A stretch of DNA of 64,000 nt, taken from contig CP136052.1 in NCBI GenBank assembly GCA_032620915.1, positions 2,146,501-2,210,500 of the forward strand, written 5' to 3'. The notes under the pieces were generated by a model. That model worked only from the letters and a program-made list of their open reading frames with translations. It did not search any database and was not told where the DNA came from. Both the position numbers and the translations under genes were made by a program. Origin of the DNA: Oscillospiraceae bacterium NTUH-002-81. Its GTDB lineage: Bacteria > Bacillota > Clostridia > Lachnospirales > Lachnospiraceae. Position 1 is the stretch's first letter, and every line of letters begins with the position of its first letter. Positions 35,285-44,626 of this stretch are shown here, piece after piece.

Positions 35285-36097
35285 TCAAGTCGTTCCCGAC
35301 GGACACAGGTGTAAAAATACCAGCTCCGGCGGGTTGCCGATGCGGATCTTCACCGTGTGCTCTCCCAGCCCCCGGCTCACCACCAGATGCCGGTCGCCGA
35401 TCCGGTAATGGCCGCCGTCATATTTGGGAAACAGCTTGGCCTGGGGCGTGATGATCCCACCGATGAAAGGCAGACGGATGATGCCGCCGTGCAGATGCCC
35501 ACTGACCGTCAGATCTGCCCCCCAGTCCGCATATGTTTCCCCGTACACTGGATTGTGGGCGATGAGGATCGTAAACCTTCGCCAGTCTGCCTCTCCCAGC
35601 GCCTGTTCCAGCTGCCCCTTCGTCAGCTCCAGCTGGTTAAACTTCTGATAATAAGCCATTTCCAGCTCATAGCCATATACGTTCACGAACGTATTGCCCG
35701 CCGGAACGATGGCATGGTCGTTGGACAGGATATGTACCCCGGCTTCTGTCAGCTCTTTCTCATACCGGGCATACATATCCCCGTAAATACCGGGCTCCTG
35801 CCGCAGGCGGCATTCATGGTTCCCGTTGCCGTAATAGACCGGATAACGGGATGCCACCGTCTTCATAAAGGCAATGGCAGGCTCCATGGACACCTTCTTT
35901 TTGCCCACCAGCATATCCCCGGCACAGAGAACAAAATCCGGCTCCATCATATCAATGGCACCCAGAAGCGTATCGTTGTCTTTTCCATAGATTTTATTAT
36001 GAAGGTCTGCCAGCAGCGCCACCCGGACCGGCCGGTCGTTCCCATCAAAAAATTCCGATGCGATTCTGTATTCTGTGATCTGAAATTTTCTGTTCAT
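35285..36097 (-). CDS. Calcineurin-like metallophosphoesterase
   Basis: A 270-residue metallophosphoesterase. Metal-ligand motifs are VALLADLHNKIYG, VLCAGDM, YYGNGNHECRL, IAHNPVYGET and VSGHLHGGIIRLP. These are in the standard D-x-H / GD / GNHE / H / GHxH order. It lacks an obvious membrane anchor, unlike many YkuE-type relatives. The substrate is unknown. The gene is next to dacF on the same strand with a 72-base gap. Confidence 0.88.
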   Translation of the reverse strand: MNRKFQITEYRIASEFFDGNDRPVRVALLADLHNKIYGKDNDTLLGAIDMMEPDFVLCAGDMLVGKKKVSMEPAIAFMKTVASRYPVYYGNGNHECRLRQEPGIYGDMYARYEKELTEAGVHILSNDHAIVPAGNTFVNVYGYELEMAYYQKFNQLELTKGQLEQALGEADWRRFTILIAHNPVYGETYADWGADLTVSGHLHGGIIRLPFIGGIITPQAKLFPKYDGGHYRIGDRHLVVSRGLGEHTVKIRIGNPPELVFLHLCPSGTT

Positions 36098-36169
36098 CCG
36101 CTGCCTGCCTCCTTTGTATTCCTATCTTATCATAACCCGGCTGTTTCCTTCAACCCAAAACCACAGCCA

Positions 36170-37434
36170 TCACAGGACAGCGGTTCTCTGCACCACCATC
36201 CACAGATAATCCGAAAACGTTGCCCGGAGCACATCCTTTGCCGCAGTAACGAGAATACTGCCGATCTCCTGCCCGTTCAGCAGATATACCAGCCGTCCCA
36301 CCGGATCGCCCTGCTGCACCGGCGCTTCCACAGATGTTTCCAGCCGGATTTCCCGGGTAATGTCCGCCGTGTTTTCTCCATTCATGCACAGATAGGTAAA
36401 CGGCCCCGCAAAGGCGCCCTCCACCGTCTTTTTCGATGCTGCCGGTCACCGGCACCCGGATTGGCTCCACATCCGTCAGTGGGTCTTCATACAGGCTGCT
36501 TCTGGCAAATCCCACATTCAAAAGCTCTGCCGCCTCCCGGAACCGGGTCTTGAAGTCCGGCGCCGCCATAACCACCGCGATCATATGGACACCATTTCGA
36601 ATGGCTGTGGCTGAAAAACAGTATTTCGCCAGACTGGTACTGCCCGTTTTCAGTCCACGGATGCCATCATAGCTTTTCAGCAGCTTATTCGTGTTGGTCA
36701 GACAGAATTCCTTGGAGCCCTGCCGCGTCACATGTGTGATATTTTCCATCCAGATCGTGGAATAGTCGTACACCTGGGGATATTTCGTCACCAGCTCCCG
36801 GCTCATCTTCGCCACGTCCAGCGCCGAACTCACATGGGTGGCGGAATCCGTCAGCCCGCAGCAGTCCTCAAAATGGGTCTGCTCCATGCCAAGACCGGCT
36901 GCCCGCTCATTCATCTGCCGGACGAAAACCTCCTCGCTGCCTGCCACGTACTCCGCCATGGCCACCGAAGCGTCGTTGCCCGAGGCAATGACGATACACT
37001 TGATCAGCGTCTCCACCGTCTGAACCTCGCCCTCCTCCAGAAACACCTGCGAACCGCCCATGGATTTGGCATGGGCACTGGTGGTCACCTCGTCCTCCAG
37101 ATGGATCTTTCCGCTCTCCAGCGCATCAAAAATCAGGATCAGCGTCATGATCTTCGTGATACTGGCCGGACGCAGCTGCTCCGTGGGATTCTTCTCATAG
37201 ATGACCGTTCCCGTGGATGCCTCCATCAGCACCGCCGCCTGGGAAGCCAAAGAAAGCTCCTCTGCCGCCACGCCTGCCGTCGTCTGTAAATCTTCCCCCG
37301 ACAAAATCTGCTGTATTTCCCCAGCATATGCCCGCATCGGCATTACACTTACCAGCAAGGAAAGTACCAGAAGCAGGCATCCCCACCTGCACTTCCATCC
37401 CGTTTTTCCCCTGCCGCTTCTTTTTTCCTATCAT
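36170..37434 (-). CDS. dacF: D-alanyl-D-alanine carboxypeptidase, DacF type (two frame breaks)
   Basis: A serine-type penicillin-binding protein trimming D-Ala from peptidoglycan. The start MIGKKKRQGK at 37434 leads, after removal of one A from a five-A run near 37412, into a signal peptide (WGCLLLVLSLLVSVMPMRAY, cleaved about AYA-GE). Active-site motifs are ASITKIMT (SxxK), IASGND (SxN) and RGLKTGSTSLA (KTG). A second five-A run near 36433, reduced by one, joins VTGSIEK to TVEGAFAGPFTYLCMNGENT and the C-terminal beta domain. That domain ends with a membrane-associating helix, SDYLWMVVQRTAVL. The restored length of about 420 residues is normal. Confidence 0.88.
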
Positions 37435-37576
37435 CTGACCGCTCCCTGGATCATCCGTTGTTACCAGTGTATTCTCCAGATTCTGCAAATAGAAGAACGG
37501 TGCAGGTTTATTTGTCACTGAAAAGCTTTATAGCCGTGAAATGGCATTGTCCTACTTTATTTTATACGATGAAAAA

Positions 37577-37604
37577 AAGATCCCGGAAATAAAACCAGGA
37601 TCTT
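37577..37604 (-). terminator. Terminator after rpsU
   Basis: AAGATCCTGG pairs with CCGGGATCTT on the minus strand and is followed by a T run. It lies 24 bases past rpsU. Confidence 0.85.
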
Positions 37605-37627
37605 CTCCATTCATTCATAATCAACGA

Positions 37628-37804
37628 TTAATTATATTTACGTTTTCTTGCTGCTTCAGATTTCTTCTTGCGTCTTACGCTGGGCTTCTCGTAATGCTCT
37701 CTCTTACGAATCTCCTGCTGAATACCTGCTTTCGCACAGTTTCTCTTAAATCTGCGTAAAGCGCTATCTAAAGTCTCGTTCTCTTTTACGATTACGTTTG
37801 ACAT
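37628..37804 (-). CDS. rpsU: 30S ribosomal protein S21
   Basis: A 58-residue basic ribosomal protein, [20 protein letters not shown] followed by [20 protein letters not shown] and a lysine/arginine-rich tail [13 protein letters not shown]. This is a typical Firmicutes S21, which helps the 30S subunit start translation. The ATG at 37804 has GGAGG about twelve bases upstream. It has its own promoter (37882-37909) and terminator. Confidence 0.97.
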   Translation of the reverse strand: MSNVIVKENETLDSALRRFKRNCAKAGIQQEIRKREHYEKPSVRRKKKSEAARKRKYN

Positions 37805-37881
37805 AGTCTCACACCTAACCTCCCTCCAGTTGCGAATTGTGCAGAATACAACTGTTTGGGTATCTCCATTGCACTAGATAT

Positions 37882-37909
37882 ATTATAGCAGATTTTTCGC
37901 AATCGTCAA
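37882..37909 (-). promoter_or_regulatory. rpsU promoter
   Basis: TTGACG (37904-37909) and TATAAT (37882-37887), read on the minus strand, are 16 bases apart. The -35 box lies 33 bases past the stop of the truncated permease tail at 37942. Confidence 0.75.
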
Positions 37910-37941
37910 CTACTTTTTTCATGATATACGCTCTATTCGCG

Positions 37942-38055
37942 CTATTCGTATCGCAGTGCATCGATCGGGTTCATTTTTGCAGCCTTATTGGCCGGGTAAT
38001 ATCCGAAAAAAATGCCGATAAATGCAGAAAATCCCACGGATATCACAATTAACTC
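37942..38055 (-). pseudogene. C-terminal remnant of an FtsX/MacB-type ABC permease
   Basis: The minus-strand frame reads [20 protein letters not shown] then [17 protein letters not shown] and a stop at 37942. This is the well-known end of MacB/FtsX-type permeases (last helix plus the NPIDALRYE tail). The rest of the gene is missing: the frame is closed by a stop at about 38056 where the AT-rich island begins. It marks one edge of the island. Confidence 0.75.
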
Positions 38056-38110
38056 TTAATATCAATTTATAATTGGCATCACTATAAGAACTTTCATTTC
38101 GTTGAGCATT

Positions 38111-38818
38111 TTAGTTCAAATCCTTAGTTTCCACATTGTAAATCGAGAGAAACGCAAAGATTAAGGAAAGTACCATAAGTACAACAGGAAGAATGGCATT
38201 ATCCGCCAAAGAAAAATCGCCCACATTAGCCTGTGTCAAAAAAATCAGCAGAAAAGATGATACGATGGTAGCTTTTGAGGACTTCATAGCCATACCAATA
38301 AACAAGGCGATAAAACTCATGGTTACAATGACAACGGACTTTAAGAGTAACTGAATATAGAACCCCATACTTGCCATGTTGTAGTCCAGTGGGAATGAGG
38401 AAACCATGAATTGTGAACCAAGTAAAATGCAGCCGTAAATCAATAGTTTTGTCAGCACCAGAGCCACGAAATTGAAAATCCATACAGCTAACATTTGAGA
38501 AACGAGAATTTTCTGTCGCTTAATTGGATACGAAAACATTAAGTTCATGGTTTTGTTTTTATAGGCGCTCACAATGTATGTGGACAACATGACACTGGTA
38601 AACACCAGAAAAGCCATGCTTGTAAACAGCTCGATAGAGGAAGAAATCGCACTGTTACCCGGCGCCGCATCAGGAACACCCGTATCAGGATCATTGGCAA
38701 TTCCCAAATAGCAAAGGGCAAATATGAACAGGCAGATCAGAGCCGACATGATAACCACATTGCGAATGTACTTGCCTACATTATTCTTTTTCCATTCCAG
38801 CCTAATGAGTTTAAGCAT
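38111..38818 (-). CDS. ABC-2 type transporter permease
   Basis: A 235-residue membrane subunit with about six helices, starting LIRLEWKKNNVGKYIRNVVI. The block MNLMFSYPIKRQKILVSQML is the cytoplasmic loop typical of ABC-2 permeases (BcrB/LanE-like), and later helices include SVVIVTMSFIALFIGMAMKS. It overlaps the ATPase gene by eight bases. Paired with a BcrA-like ATPase and two-component genes, it may expel or neutralise a peptide antibiotic; this is inferred from gene order. Confidence 0.82.
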   Translation of the reverse strand: MLKLIRLEWKKNNVGKYIRNVVIMSALICLFIFALCYLGIANDPDTGVPDAAPGNSAISSSIELFTSMAFLVFTSVMLSTYIVSAYKNKTMNLMFSYPIKRQKILVSQMLAVWIFNFVALVLTKLLIYGCILLGSQFMVSSFPLDYNMASMGFYIQLLLKSVVIVTMSFIALFIGMAMKSSKATIVSSFLLIFLTQANVGDFSLADNAILPVVLMVLSLIFAFLSIYNVETKDLN

Positions 38819-39735
38819 GATATTTCACCTCCCCGGTCAGCTTCAAGAAGTAGTCCTCCAGCGTTTCAGATTTCTTTCCAATGCTCACAACTTCAACATC
38901 ATTCAGAGCCAGTATTTTCGTCAACTGCTGGGTAGACGCTGCATGGTCATATATGCGAATTTTACCGCTGTCAAGAATCTTAAAATTTTGCAGACCCAAC
39001 TTTTCAGTCAAGACATAGGCAGCCCGCTTTTCATCCGTGACAGAAAGCTCCACATAATTGAGGTTCATTTCCTCAATATCTTGCATACGAATTTCTTTCA
39101 TCATTTTTCCGTGATGGATAATAGCAACGGTATCCGCAATACTCTCCACTTCAGATAAAATGTGACTTGAAATCATAACGGTAATACCGTACTCCGAACA
39201 AAGTGTTTTTAATAAATCACGGATTTGTTTCATTCCTGCTGGATCAAGGCCGTTTGTGGGTTCGTCGAGAATAAGCAGTTCCGGCTTGCACATAATGGCT
39301 CTTGCAATTCCGAGGCGTTCTTTCATGCCGAGGGAATAGTTCTTGACCGGCTGATCGGCTGCTGATGTCAAGTCCAGCATTTGCAACGCACTTTCAACAC
39401 TGTCAACATTGTAATAGCCCATATACTCACAATGAAGCTGTAAGTTCTCACGCCCGGTCATGTGGTCATAAAAGGTGGGAAACTCGATGATACTTCCCAT
39501 TCTTTTTAAGACTTCATAGGATTTTGGAGTCAATACCTCTCCAAACACCTCAATAGTCCCACTGGTAGGTTTCCAAAGGTTAGTAATCATCTTCATCACT
39601 GTGGTTTTACCAGCTCCGTTAGGACCAAGAAAACCATAAATTTCCCCCTTGGGAATATGAATATTAACATCAGTGACAAGTGCCTTACTACCGATCTTTT
39701 TTAGAAAGACCACTTGTTTGTAAAATAAATGGCAT
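38811..39735 (-). CDS. ABC transporter ATP-binding protein, BcrA/lantibiotic-immunity type (one frame break)
   Basis: An ATPase of about 307 residues. Walker A is GFLGPNGAGKTTVMKMI, the Q loop is near SIIEFPTFYDHMTG, the signature is NYSLGMKERLGIARAIMCKP and Walker B is LLILDEPTNGLDPAG. The C-terminal 90 residues are the extension typical of BcrA-type exporters. The start MPFILQTSGLSKK at 39735 has AAGGAGG eight bases upstream. It joins the main frame only if a six-A run near 39696 is shortened by one, giving SKKIGSKALVTDVNIHI. Without this the gene would start downstream with no RBS. Confidence 0.85.
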
Positions 39736-39817
39736 TGTCTTGCCCTCCTTTCTACTGACATTATAGAAAGTTCGATTTTCAAAACTCTTGAATAATTCTT
39801 ACAAATTTCTTTCTTGA
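39736..39817 (-). promoter_or_regulatory. Candidate activated promoter of the ABC transporter
   Basis: On the minus strand a TATAAT box (39760-39765) is visible without a matching -35 box at 16-18 bases. Upstream lies AT-rich sequence with TTCAAG and TTGAAA repeats. This is the pattern expected for a promoter that needs its response regulator. Confidence 0.4.
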
Positions 39818-39818
39818 A

Positions 39819-39848
39819 AAAATGACCTATGGTTTAATAGGCCATTTT
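39819..39848 (-). terminator. Terminator overlapping the histidine kinase stop codon
   Basis: AAAATGGCCTAT pairs with ATAGGTCATTTT on the minus strand, followed by T. The loop contains the kinase stop codon (39834-39836), so the regulator-kinase transcript can end here before the transporter. Confidence 0.65.
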
Positions 39849-40775
39849 CTTGAGCGTAATAGTGAAAACTGTTTTCTGGTGCGGTTGACTTTCTAAAGTA
39901 ATATCGCCACCGAGTTGCAAGGCAAGATTTTTCGCAATCGTCAGTCCAAGACCATTTCCCTGCATAGCACTATTTCTGGAATCTTCCATCATAAACAGCC
40001 GATCAAAAACCGAATCGGCAAATTCTTTTTCAATTCCACGGCCCCTGTCCACAATGTCTATATAGATATGTGCCTGATCTGCCCGCAAAAACATACCTAA
40101 ATATTTTCCATCGCCGCCATAGCGAATTGCATTGGAAATCAAATTGAACATAATTCTTTGCAACGCATCTTTATTGGCATTTGCATACAATACATGATCG
40201 GGTATGTTAATTTCCACTTCAAAATTTTTTTGTGAAAGGAGTTCATAGAAATCCAAAATATTTTCCCGGCAGGCTTCGTTCACATTCAAACGCTCCAATG
40301 GCATATCTGTATCGCCAGCCTCTAATTTAGCAAGCGTAAAGAATTGTGTAATCAATCCCATTACCCGCTGGGCAGTGCTTTCTACCTTTTGCAACATTTC
40401 ATTGCTTTGGGTTCCGTTCAAACGCATAATCTCCAAATAGCCAAGAATCACTGTCATGGGAGTTTTAATGTCGTGGGAAATGTTAGATAACATCTTTTTG
40501 GATGCCATTTCAGCCCGCCGATACTCAACTTTTACTTTTTGCCGATCTTCCAACATTCGATTGATTTGTGTTGCAAGCTCTATCAGTGCCTTATTATCGG
40601 TAAAGACTGTCACTTTTTCGTCGCTGTCGGTGTCAAGAAGTTCTTTCAATTTGCTGCTGATCTCATGTATTTTTGCTTTTGTTCCGTTATGGAATACAAA
40701 CTGCTGGTACACAATGATACAGATTAAAATCATAATACAGAGGGTTAGTAAAAAGATAATTGTCGCATTGCTCAT
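39834..40775 (-). CDS. Sensor histidine kinase (short, single N-terminal membrane segment)
   Basis: A 313-residue kinase. One N-terminal helix (TIIFLLTLCIMILICIIVYQ) is followed by a short linker. The HisKA H-box is KKMLSNISHDIKTPMTVILG, the N-box is FNLISNAIRYGGDGKY, and the G-boxes are DRGRGIEKEF and GNGLGLTIAKNLALQLGG. There is no sizeable extracellular domain. Kinases of this kind often sense through a partner ABC transporter, as in peptide-antibiotic resistance modules. It overlaps the response-regulator gene (ATGA). Confidence 0.88.
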   Translation of the reverse strand: MSNATIIFLLTLCIMILICIIVYQQFVFHNGTKAKIHEISSKLKELLDTDSDEKVTVFTDNKALIELATQINRMLEDRQKVKVEYRRAEMASKKMLSNISHDIKTPMTVILGYLEIMRLNGTQSNEMLQKVESTAQRVMGLITQFFTLAKLEAGDTDMPLERLNVNEACRENILDFYELLSQKNFEVEINIPDHVLYANANKDALQRIMFNLISNAIRYGGDGKYLGMFLRADQAHIYIDIVDRGRGIEKEFADSVFDRLFMMEDSRNSAMQGNGLGLTIAKNLALQLGGDITLESQPHQKTVFTITLKKMAY

Positions 40776-41462
40776 TTCTGTTCTCCCAGCTTATAGCCAA
40801 TTCCCCATACAGTTATAACAACTTGTGGCTTTCGTGGATCATCCTCGATTTTCGTTCGTAAACGGCTGATGTGAACATTGACGGCATTTTCATCCCCCAT
40901 ATAGGCATCATTCCAAATTAAAGAATAGATTTGAGCCTTTGTGTAGACCCTTTGTGGGTTTTCCAGAAGCAGCCGTAAAATATCAAATTCTTTTTGCGGT
41001 CAGTTCGATAATCTCGCCTGATTTTGTGACGGTGTGATTTTCCAAGTTCATAACCAATGGGCCCCACACAAGTTTCGTTTGCTCTGGCTGTACGGCAGCA
41101 TATTCGGTATTTCTCCGTATGTTTGCTTTAATACGCGCCATAACCTCTGTTATGGAAAACGGTTTTGTAATATAATCATCCGCACCGAGGCCCAAACCTA
41201 AAGTTTTGTCGGAATCCGAATCCTTCGCAGAAATGATGATAATTGGCACCGTACTTTTTTGACGAATATACTTCATTACATTCATACCTGTAATTTTGGG
41301 AATCATCAAATCCAACAAGACGATACTATAAGAACCAATGTCGAAAGCCTCACATGCCTTTTGACCATCGGTAGCGCAGACAACTTCAAAATTTTCTGCT
41401 ATAAGATAGCTACATAACATTTCACTTATTTCTATATCATCTTCAATTAAGAGAATCTTCAT
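40772..41462 (-). CDS. OmpR-family response regulator (one frame break)
   Basis: A regulator of about 229 residues. The receiver domain is MKILLIEDDIEISEMLCSYL, with phosphorylated Asp in IVLLDLMIPK, the SAKD switch and lysine in DYITKPFSI. The winged-helix output domain is interrupted at a five-A run near 40997. With four A it reads ELTAKEFDILRLLLENPQRV, then YTKAQIYSLIWNDAY, and ends GIGYKLGEQK just before the kinase start. The ATG at 41462 has AAGGAAGG upstream. It probably drives the transporter promoter at 39736-39817. Confidence 0.85.
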
Positions 41463-41640
41463 TATTCTTTTTTCCTTCCTTTCTGCGCCTATCAGTCGGC
41501 TTCTCCGCAGTTTTAGGGAGCAGCCAAACACCGGCCATTTTCACAGCACCGGGGATACGCCCACCAGCACAATAATAATTTACCCTACGAGGTGTCACGC
41601 CCCACTTTTCGGCGGCCTCTTTTAATGTCATATAGTCCAT
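41443..41640 (-). CDS. Excisionase-like helix-turn-helix protein
   Basis: A 65-residue DNA-binding protein. MDYMTLKEAAEKWGVTPRRV and NYYCAGGRIPGAVKMAGVWL form the winged HTH of MerR/excisionase-type proteins, and a basic tail follows (TDRRRKEGKK). Proteins of this type are common in Tn1549-like elements. Its end overlaps the response-regulator start by 20 bases in another frame, so the two may be coupled. The ATG at 41640 is used; three more residues at 41658 are possible. Confidence 0.75.
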   Translation of the reverse strand: MDYMTLKEAAEKWGVTPRRVNYYCAGGRIPGAVKMAGVWLLPKTAEKPTDRRRKEGKKNNEDSLN

Positions 41641-41664
41641 TTCGCACGTATAATCCAATTATCC

Positions 41665-41925
41665 TCTTTTGAGGGTAATGGATTATTCCCCTTTCTCCCA
41701 ATCTCTTGGGCTTTATTGAATACTCCATTATAATAATTACAGCACTGTGGATCTGTACCTATTTCATTACGGCTTTGACTGTTCCGAGGTGACTCAGACC
41801 ACAGCTTTTCGTCTACTACTGGTAATTAGTTTGTTAACGCATGACGTTTGTATTTACGTGATTACGCAGCCGAATTCTCTGTGGAAGACAGCAGTGCTAA
41901 ATATCTTATAAGGAGGCTTATTTCT
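41665..41925 (+). ncRNA. Candidate IS110 bridge-RNA region (left end)
   Basis: About 260 non-coding bases precede the IS110 transposase. IS110-group elements carry a structured bridge RNA in this position that pairs with donor and target DNA. Here AGCACTG (41741-41747) can pair with CAGTGCT (41892-41898), enclosing the region, and CTGTGG (41745-41750 and 41879-41884) can pair with CCACAG (41799-41804). The exact ends and loops were not folded. Confidence 0.45.
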
Positions 41926-43101
41926 ATGACCATGTACTTTGTTGGAATCGATATTTCCAAGTACAAGCACGACTGTTGCATCATATCAGCAGCCAACCAG
42001 AAAGTTGTTTCAAAGTTTACTTTCAAAAATGATAAGTCCGGTTTTGAACAACTAAATCTTATCTTAAATTCACTCTCCACTCCTGAGGATATAAAAATAG
42101 GGTTTGAATCAACTGCCCATTATGCCCTCAATCTTGAACTCTTCCTTGAAAATGCCAACCACAGCTTCATGGAAATTAATCCAGTTTTAATCAAGGATTT
42201 CAAGAAGTCTCAGACTCTCCGACGCACCAAAACCGATTCTATCGACTGCGAGTTAATAGCCCGTTGGTTAATGACTGTTGAATACAAACCCCATTCAAAA
42301 GGATTTTACCACGCTTATTCCTTAAAGTCATTAACTCGTTTACGGGACAGGCTGGTTCGCCAGCGTTCTTTTTATCTTGTTAAAATTACAAACGTTCTTG
42401 ACCACACCTTTCCAGAGTTCAAACCGTTCTTCCATGAGCGTTTATCTAAAACTGCCTTATACCTCCTTGAAAACTACGGCTCCGCTGAAAAGATAGCAAG
42501 AATGAATTCCGCATCCTATGAGAAACTTCGATCCATTTCCAGAGGAAAATTTTCTCCCCAGCAGTTTATTCGCTTGAAAGAACTTGCCGCTAATACAGTC
42601 GGTGTAAACAACTCTATCTTCGATGTAGAACTTAATAGTCTGCTGACCTTATACAAGTCCCTTGTAGATGAAATCAAAACATTAGAAAGCGAAATCAACA
42701 GACTGGTAGATGAAGTGCATCCACACTATATGTCCATTCCAGGTATCGGTCCTATATCCGCTGCTATCATTTACGCTGAATATGGTGATATTTCAAACTT
42801 CTCCAGTCCTAACCAGATGCTTGCTTTTGCCGGAATAGAACCCAGCGTACATGAGTCAGGAACTGAAGCATATAATGGCAAGATGGTAAAACACGGTTCC
42901 TCACAGCTACGATATGTGCTTATCAACTGCTGTCTGCCGTTGATACGGTTTGATGTGACATTTGCTACATACTATGCCAGAAAACGTTCAGAGAACAAGC
43001 CTCACCGGGTTGCTATCACTCATGTAGCTAAGAAGCTTGTCAGAGTCATCTATGCATTGGAGAGTCAAGATATCGACTTTGACCCAAAGAAACTTCGATG
43101 A
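41926..43101 (+). CDS. IS110-family transposase
   Basis: A 391-residue transposase. The N-terminal RuvC-like DEDD domain has FVGIDISKYKHDCCI (first Asp), KIGFESTAHYALNLELFL (Glu) and KTDSIDCELIARWL (last two Asp). The C-terminal Transposase_20 domain has MSIPGIGPISAAIIYAEYGD, FAGIEPSVHESGTEAYNG and KHGSSQLRYVLINC, with the catalytic serine in GSSQLR. The ATG at 41926 follows AAGGAGG by nine bases. The gene looks intact. IS110 elements insert without long inverted ends or target duplications. Confidence 0.95.
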   Translation: MTMYFVGIDISKYKHDCCIISAANQKVVSKFTFKNDKSGFEQLNLILNSLSTPEDIKIGFESTAHYALNLELFLENANHSFMEINPVLIKDFKKSQTLRRTKTDSIDCELIARWLMTVEYKPHSKGFYHAYSLKSLTRLRDRLVRQRSFYLVKITNVLDHTFPEFKPFFHERLSKTALYLLENYGSAEKIARMNSASYEKLRSISRGKFSPQQFIRLKELAANTVGVNNSIFDVELNSLLTLYKSLVDEIKTLESEINRLVDEVHPHYMSIPGIGPISAAIIYAEYGDISNFSSPNQMLAFAGIEPSVHESGTEAYNGKMVKHGSSQLRYVLINCCLPLIRFDVTFATYYARKRSENKPHRVAITHVAKKLVRVIYALESQDIDFDPKKLR

Positions 43102-43126
43102 GCTCATGTTCATAAGTTAACACCCT

Positions 43127-43154
43127 CCATCTGAAATACGCTATTTTCAGATGG
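43127..43154 (+). terminator. Hairpin after the IS110 transposase
   Basis: CCATCTGAAA (43127-43136) pairs perfectly with TTTCAGATGG (43145-43154). It lies 25 bases past the stop and is probably the end of the transposase transcript or part of the right end of the element. The rest of the gap to 43365 holds only AT-rich sequence. Confidence 0.55.
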
Positions 43155-43365
43155 TTTATTAAGGTTACCCTTTTTTATAAACCATAAAATTCCAAAAAAA
43201 CACTTGACTGTTTATAGTTTGTCACCTCCACAGGATATATTATAGTTCTCTACCTCGAATAATACAAGTTAGAGCCTACACGGATGCGAAATAAAATACT
43301 ACTTAATGTAAAATCTCATTACATTCTCATAATTTAACCCGAAATGTAGAATGATATAGGGTGAT

Positions 43366-43731
43366 ATGAGAATGAACCAATATGAAAGAAGGTTTGACTT
43401 TCACGGCCTCGGTGCAGCTCTCAAACGAGCCAGAGAAGAAAAGGGCTGGACACAAGCCTATGTTGCGGAATTAGTAGACCGTGACTCCCGTACCATTATG
43501 AATATTGAGAACAAAGGTCAATATCCCAGCTTCGACCTTTTTGTTAAACTCATTACCATGTTTGACGTTTCAGTTGACCAGTTTATTCATGCGGACGGAG
43601 GGGCAAGGTCAAGCTCTTGCAGAAAACACATTGATGTACTTCTAAACTCCATGACTGAAAAAGAGCTTGTCGTGATAGAAGCCACAGCCGAAGGCATTAA
43701 GAAAGCCAGAGAAACGGAGGTTCCAGAATAA
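43366..43731 (+). CDS. XRE/Cro-C1-type transcriptional regulator
   Basis: A 121-residue regulator. The HTH is LGAALKRAREEKGWTQAYVA, followed by ELVDRDSRTIMNIENKGQYP and DLFVKLITMFDVSVDQFIH. The C-terminal half, SCRKHIDVLLNSMTEKELVV, is typical of regulators in Tn916/Tn1549-like elements. Start at 43366 or at the ATG six bases on. It probably governs genes of the former element. Confidence 0.85.
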   Translation: MRMNQYERRFDFHGLGAALKRAREEKGWTQAYVAELVDRDSRTIMNIENKGQYPSFDLFVKLITMFDVSVDQFIHADGGARSSSCRKHIDVLLNSMTEKELVVIEATAEGIKKARETEVPE

Positions 43732-43900
43732 GGGCCTCTGTTTTTTTGCGCCATTTTAGGGGCTGCCGCTAAGTGGCAAGCAATGCCTCTGTGGCCACAA
43801 GTGGCACAAAGGCGGCTTGTTGGGGCTCGCCCCAAACCCGTATCTTCGGGCCAACATGGCCCGAAGTGTCAGCGTCGCTTTGCTCCTTATTTTCATAACC

Positions 43901-44626
43901 TTAACGCTCCTTTTCCTGCTTTCGTCCTGGCTCGGTATAGCCCATCAGAGTGTCAATGTTCGCCTTGATCGTGACGATCTCCTGCATATCCCGTCGTGCC
44001 TTCTGGTATTCTCCATAGAGCTGTTTTTTCTTTGCTGTGAGCTTACGGCCTTCCTCCTTCAGCACATCCATTTTAGGGAGTTTCGCCCCGCCCAGCAGAG
44101 AGCGCATTTCCGCTTGTGCAGCCCGGTACAGTTCAAGGTCGGCCTCATGCTCCGCAAGGAATTTCCGGCTGTACTTCGTCGCCTTATACTGCTCAAAGAC
44201 CGGATGGGTTTTGGTATACTGAACCGTTGCGGCCTTTAGCCCGGCATTGGTTTTCATGGCCTGTTCCGTATGCTTGACCTGCTCGGAAATGGCATGGAAA
44301 CGGTCTGCCGCCTCGGTAGCTTTCTGTGCCAACTGCTCATAATCGGTCAGGCCATTGTCCTGTATATAGGCAAGGGCAGCGGCCATCTGCTTAATGTTAA
44401 ATACCTTCGCCCAGCGTTCATATCCCGGTCCCTTACCGGCAGCCAGTTTAGCTTGAATATCCACCGCCAGACTGATTTTCCGCTCCGAATGTCCGGGGCG
44501 TTTTTCTTTACCCTCAATGGCAGATAGAACGTCTTGCAAGTCGTAGCCGTCCCCCAGTGTGGAGGCCCGCAGACGGGTAAAGCGTTCCTGTCCCTGCCCG
44601 GTCAGCCGGAAGCTGATACCGCCGCA
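43901..44626 (-). pseudogene. C-terminal fragment of a Tn1549-type relaxase (MobA/MobL)
   Basis: About 242 residues of the tail of a mobilisation nuclease: GGISFRLTGQGQERFTRLRA, GDGYDLQDVLSAIEGKEKRP, SLAVDIQAKLAAGKGPGYER and a long coiled-coil ending GYTEPGRKQEKER. The N-terminal relaxase domain with the nicking tyrosine/histidines is missing; the frame ends at the element edge near 44626. It is a remnant of a conjugative or mobilisable transposon. Confidence 0.75.
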
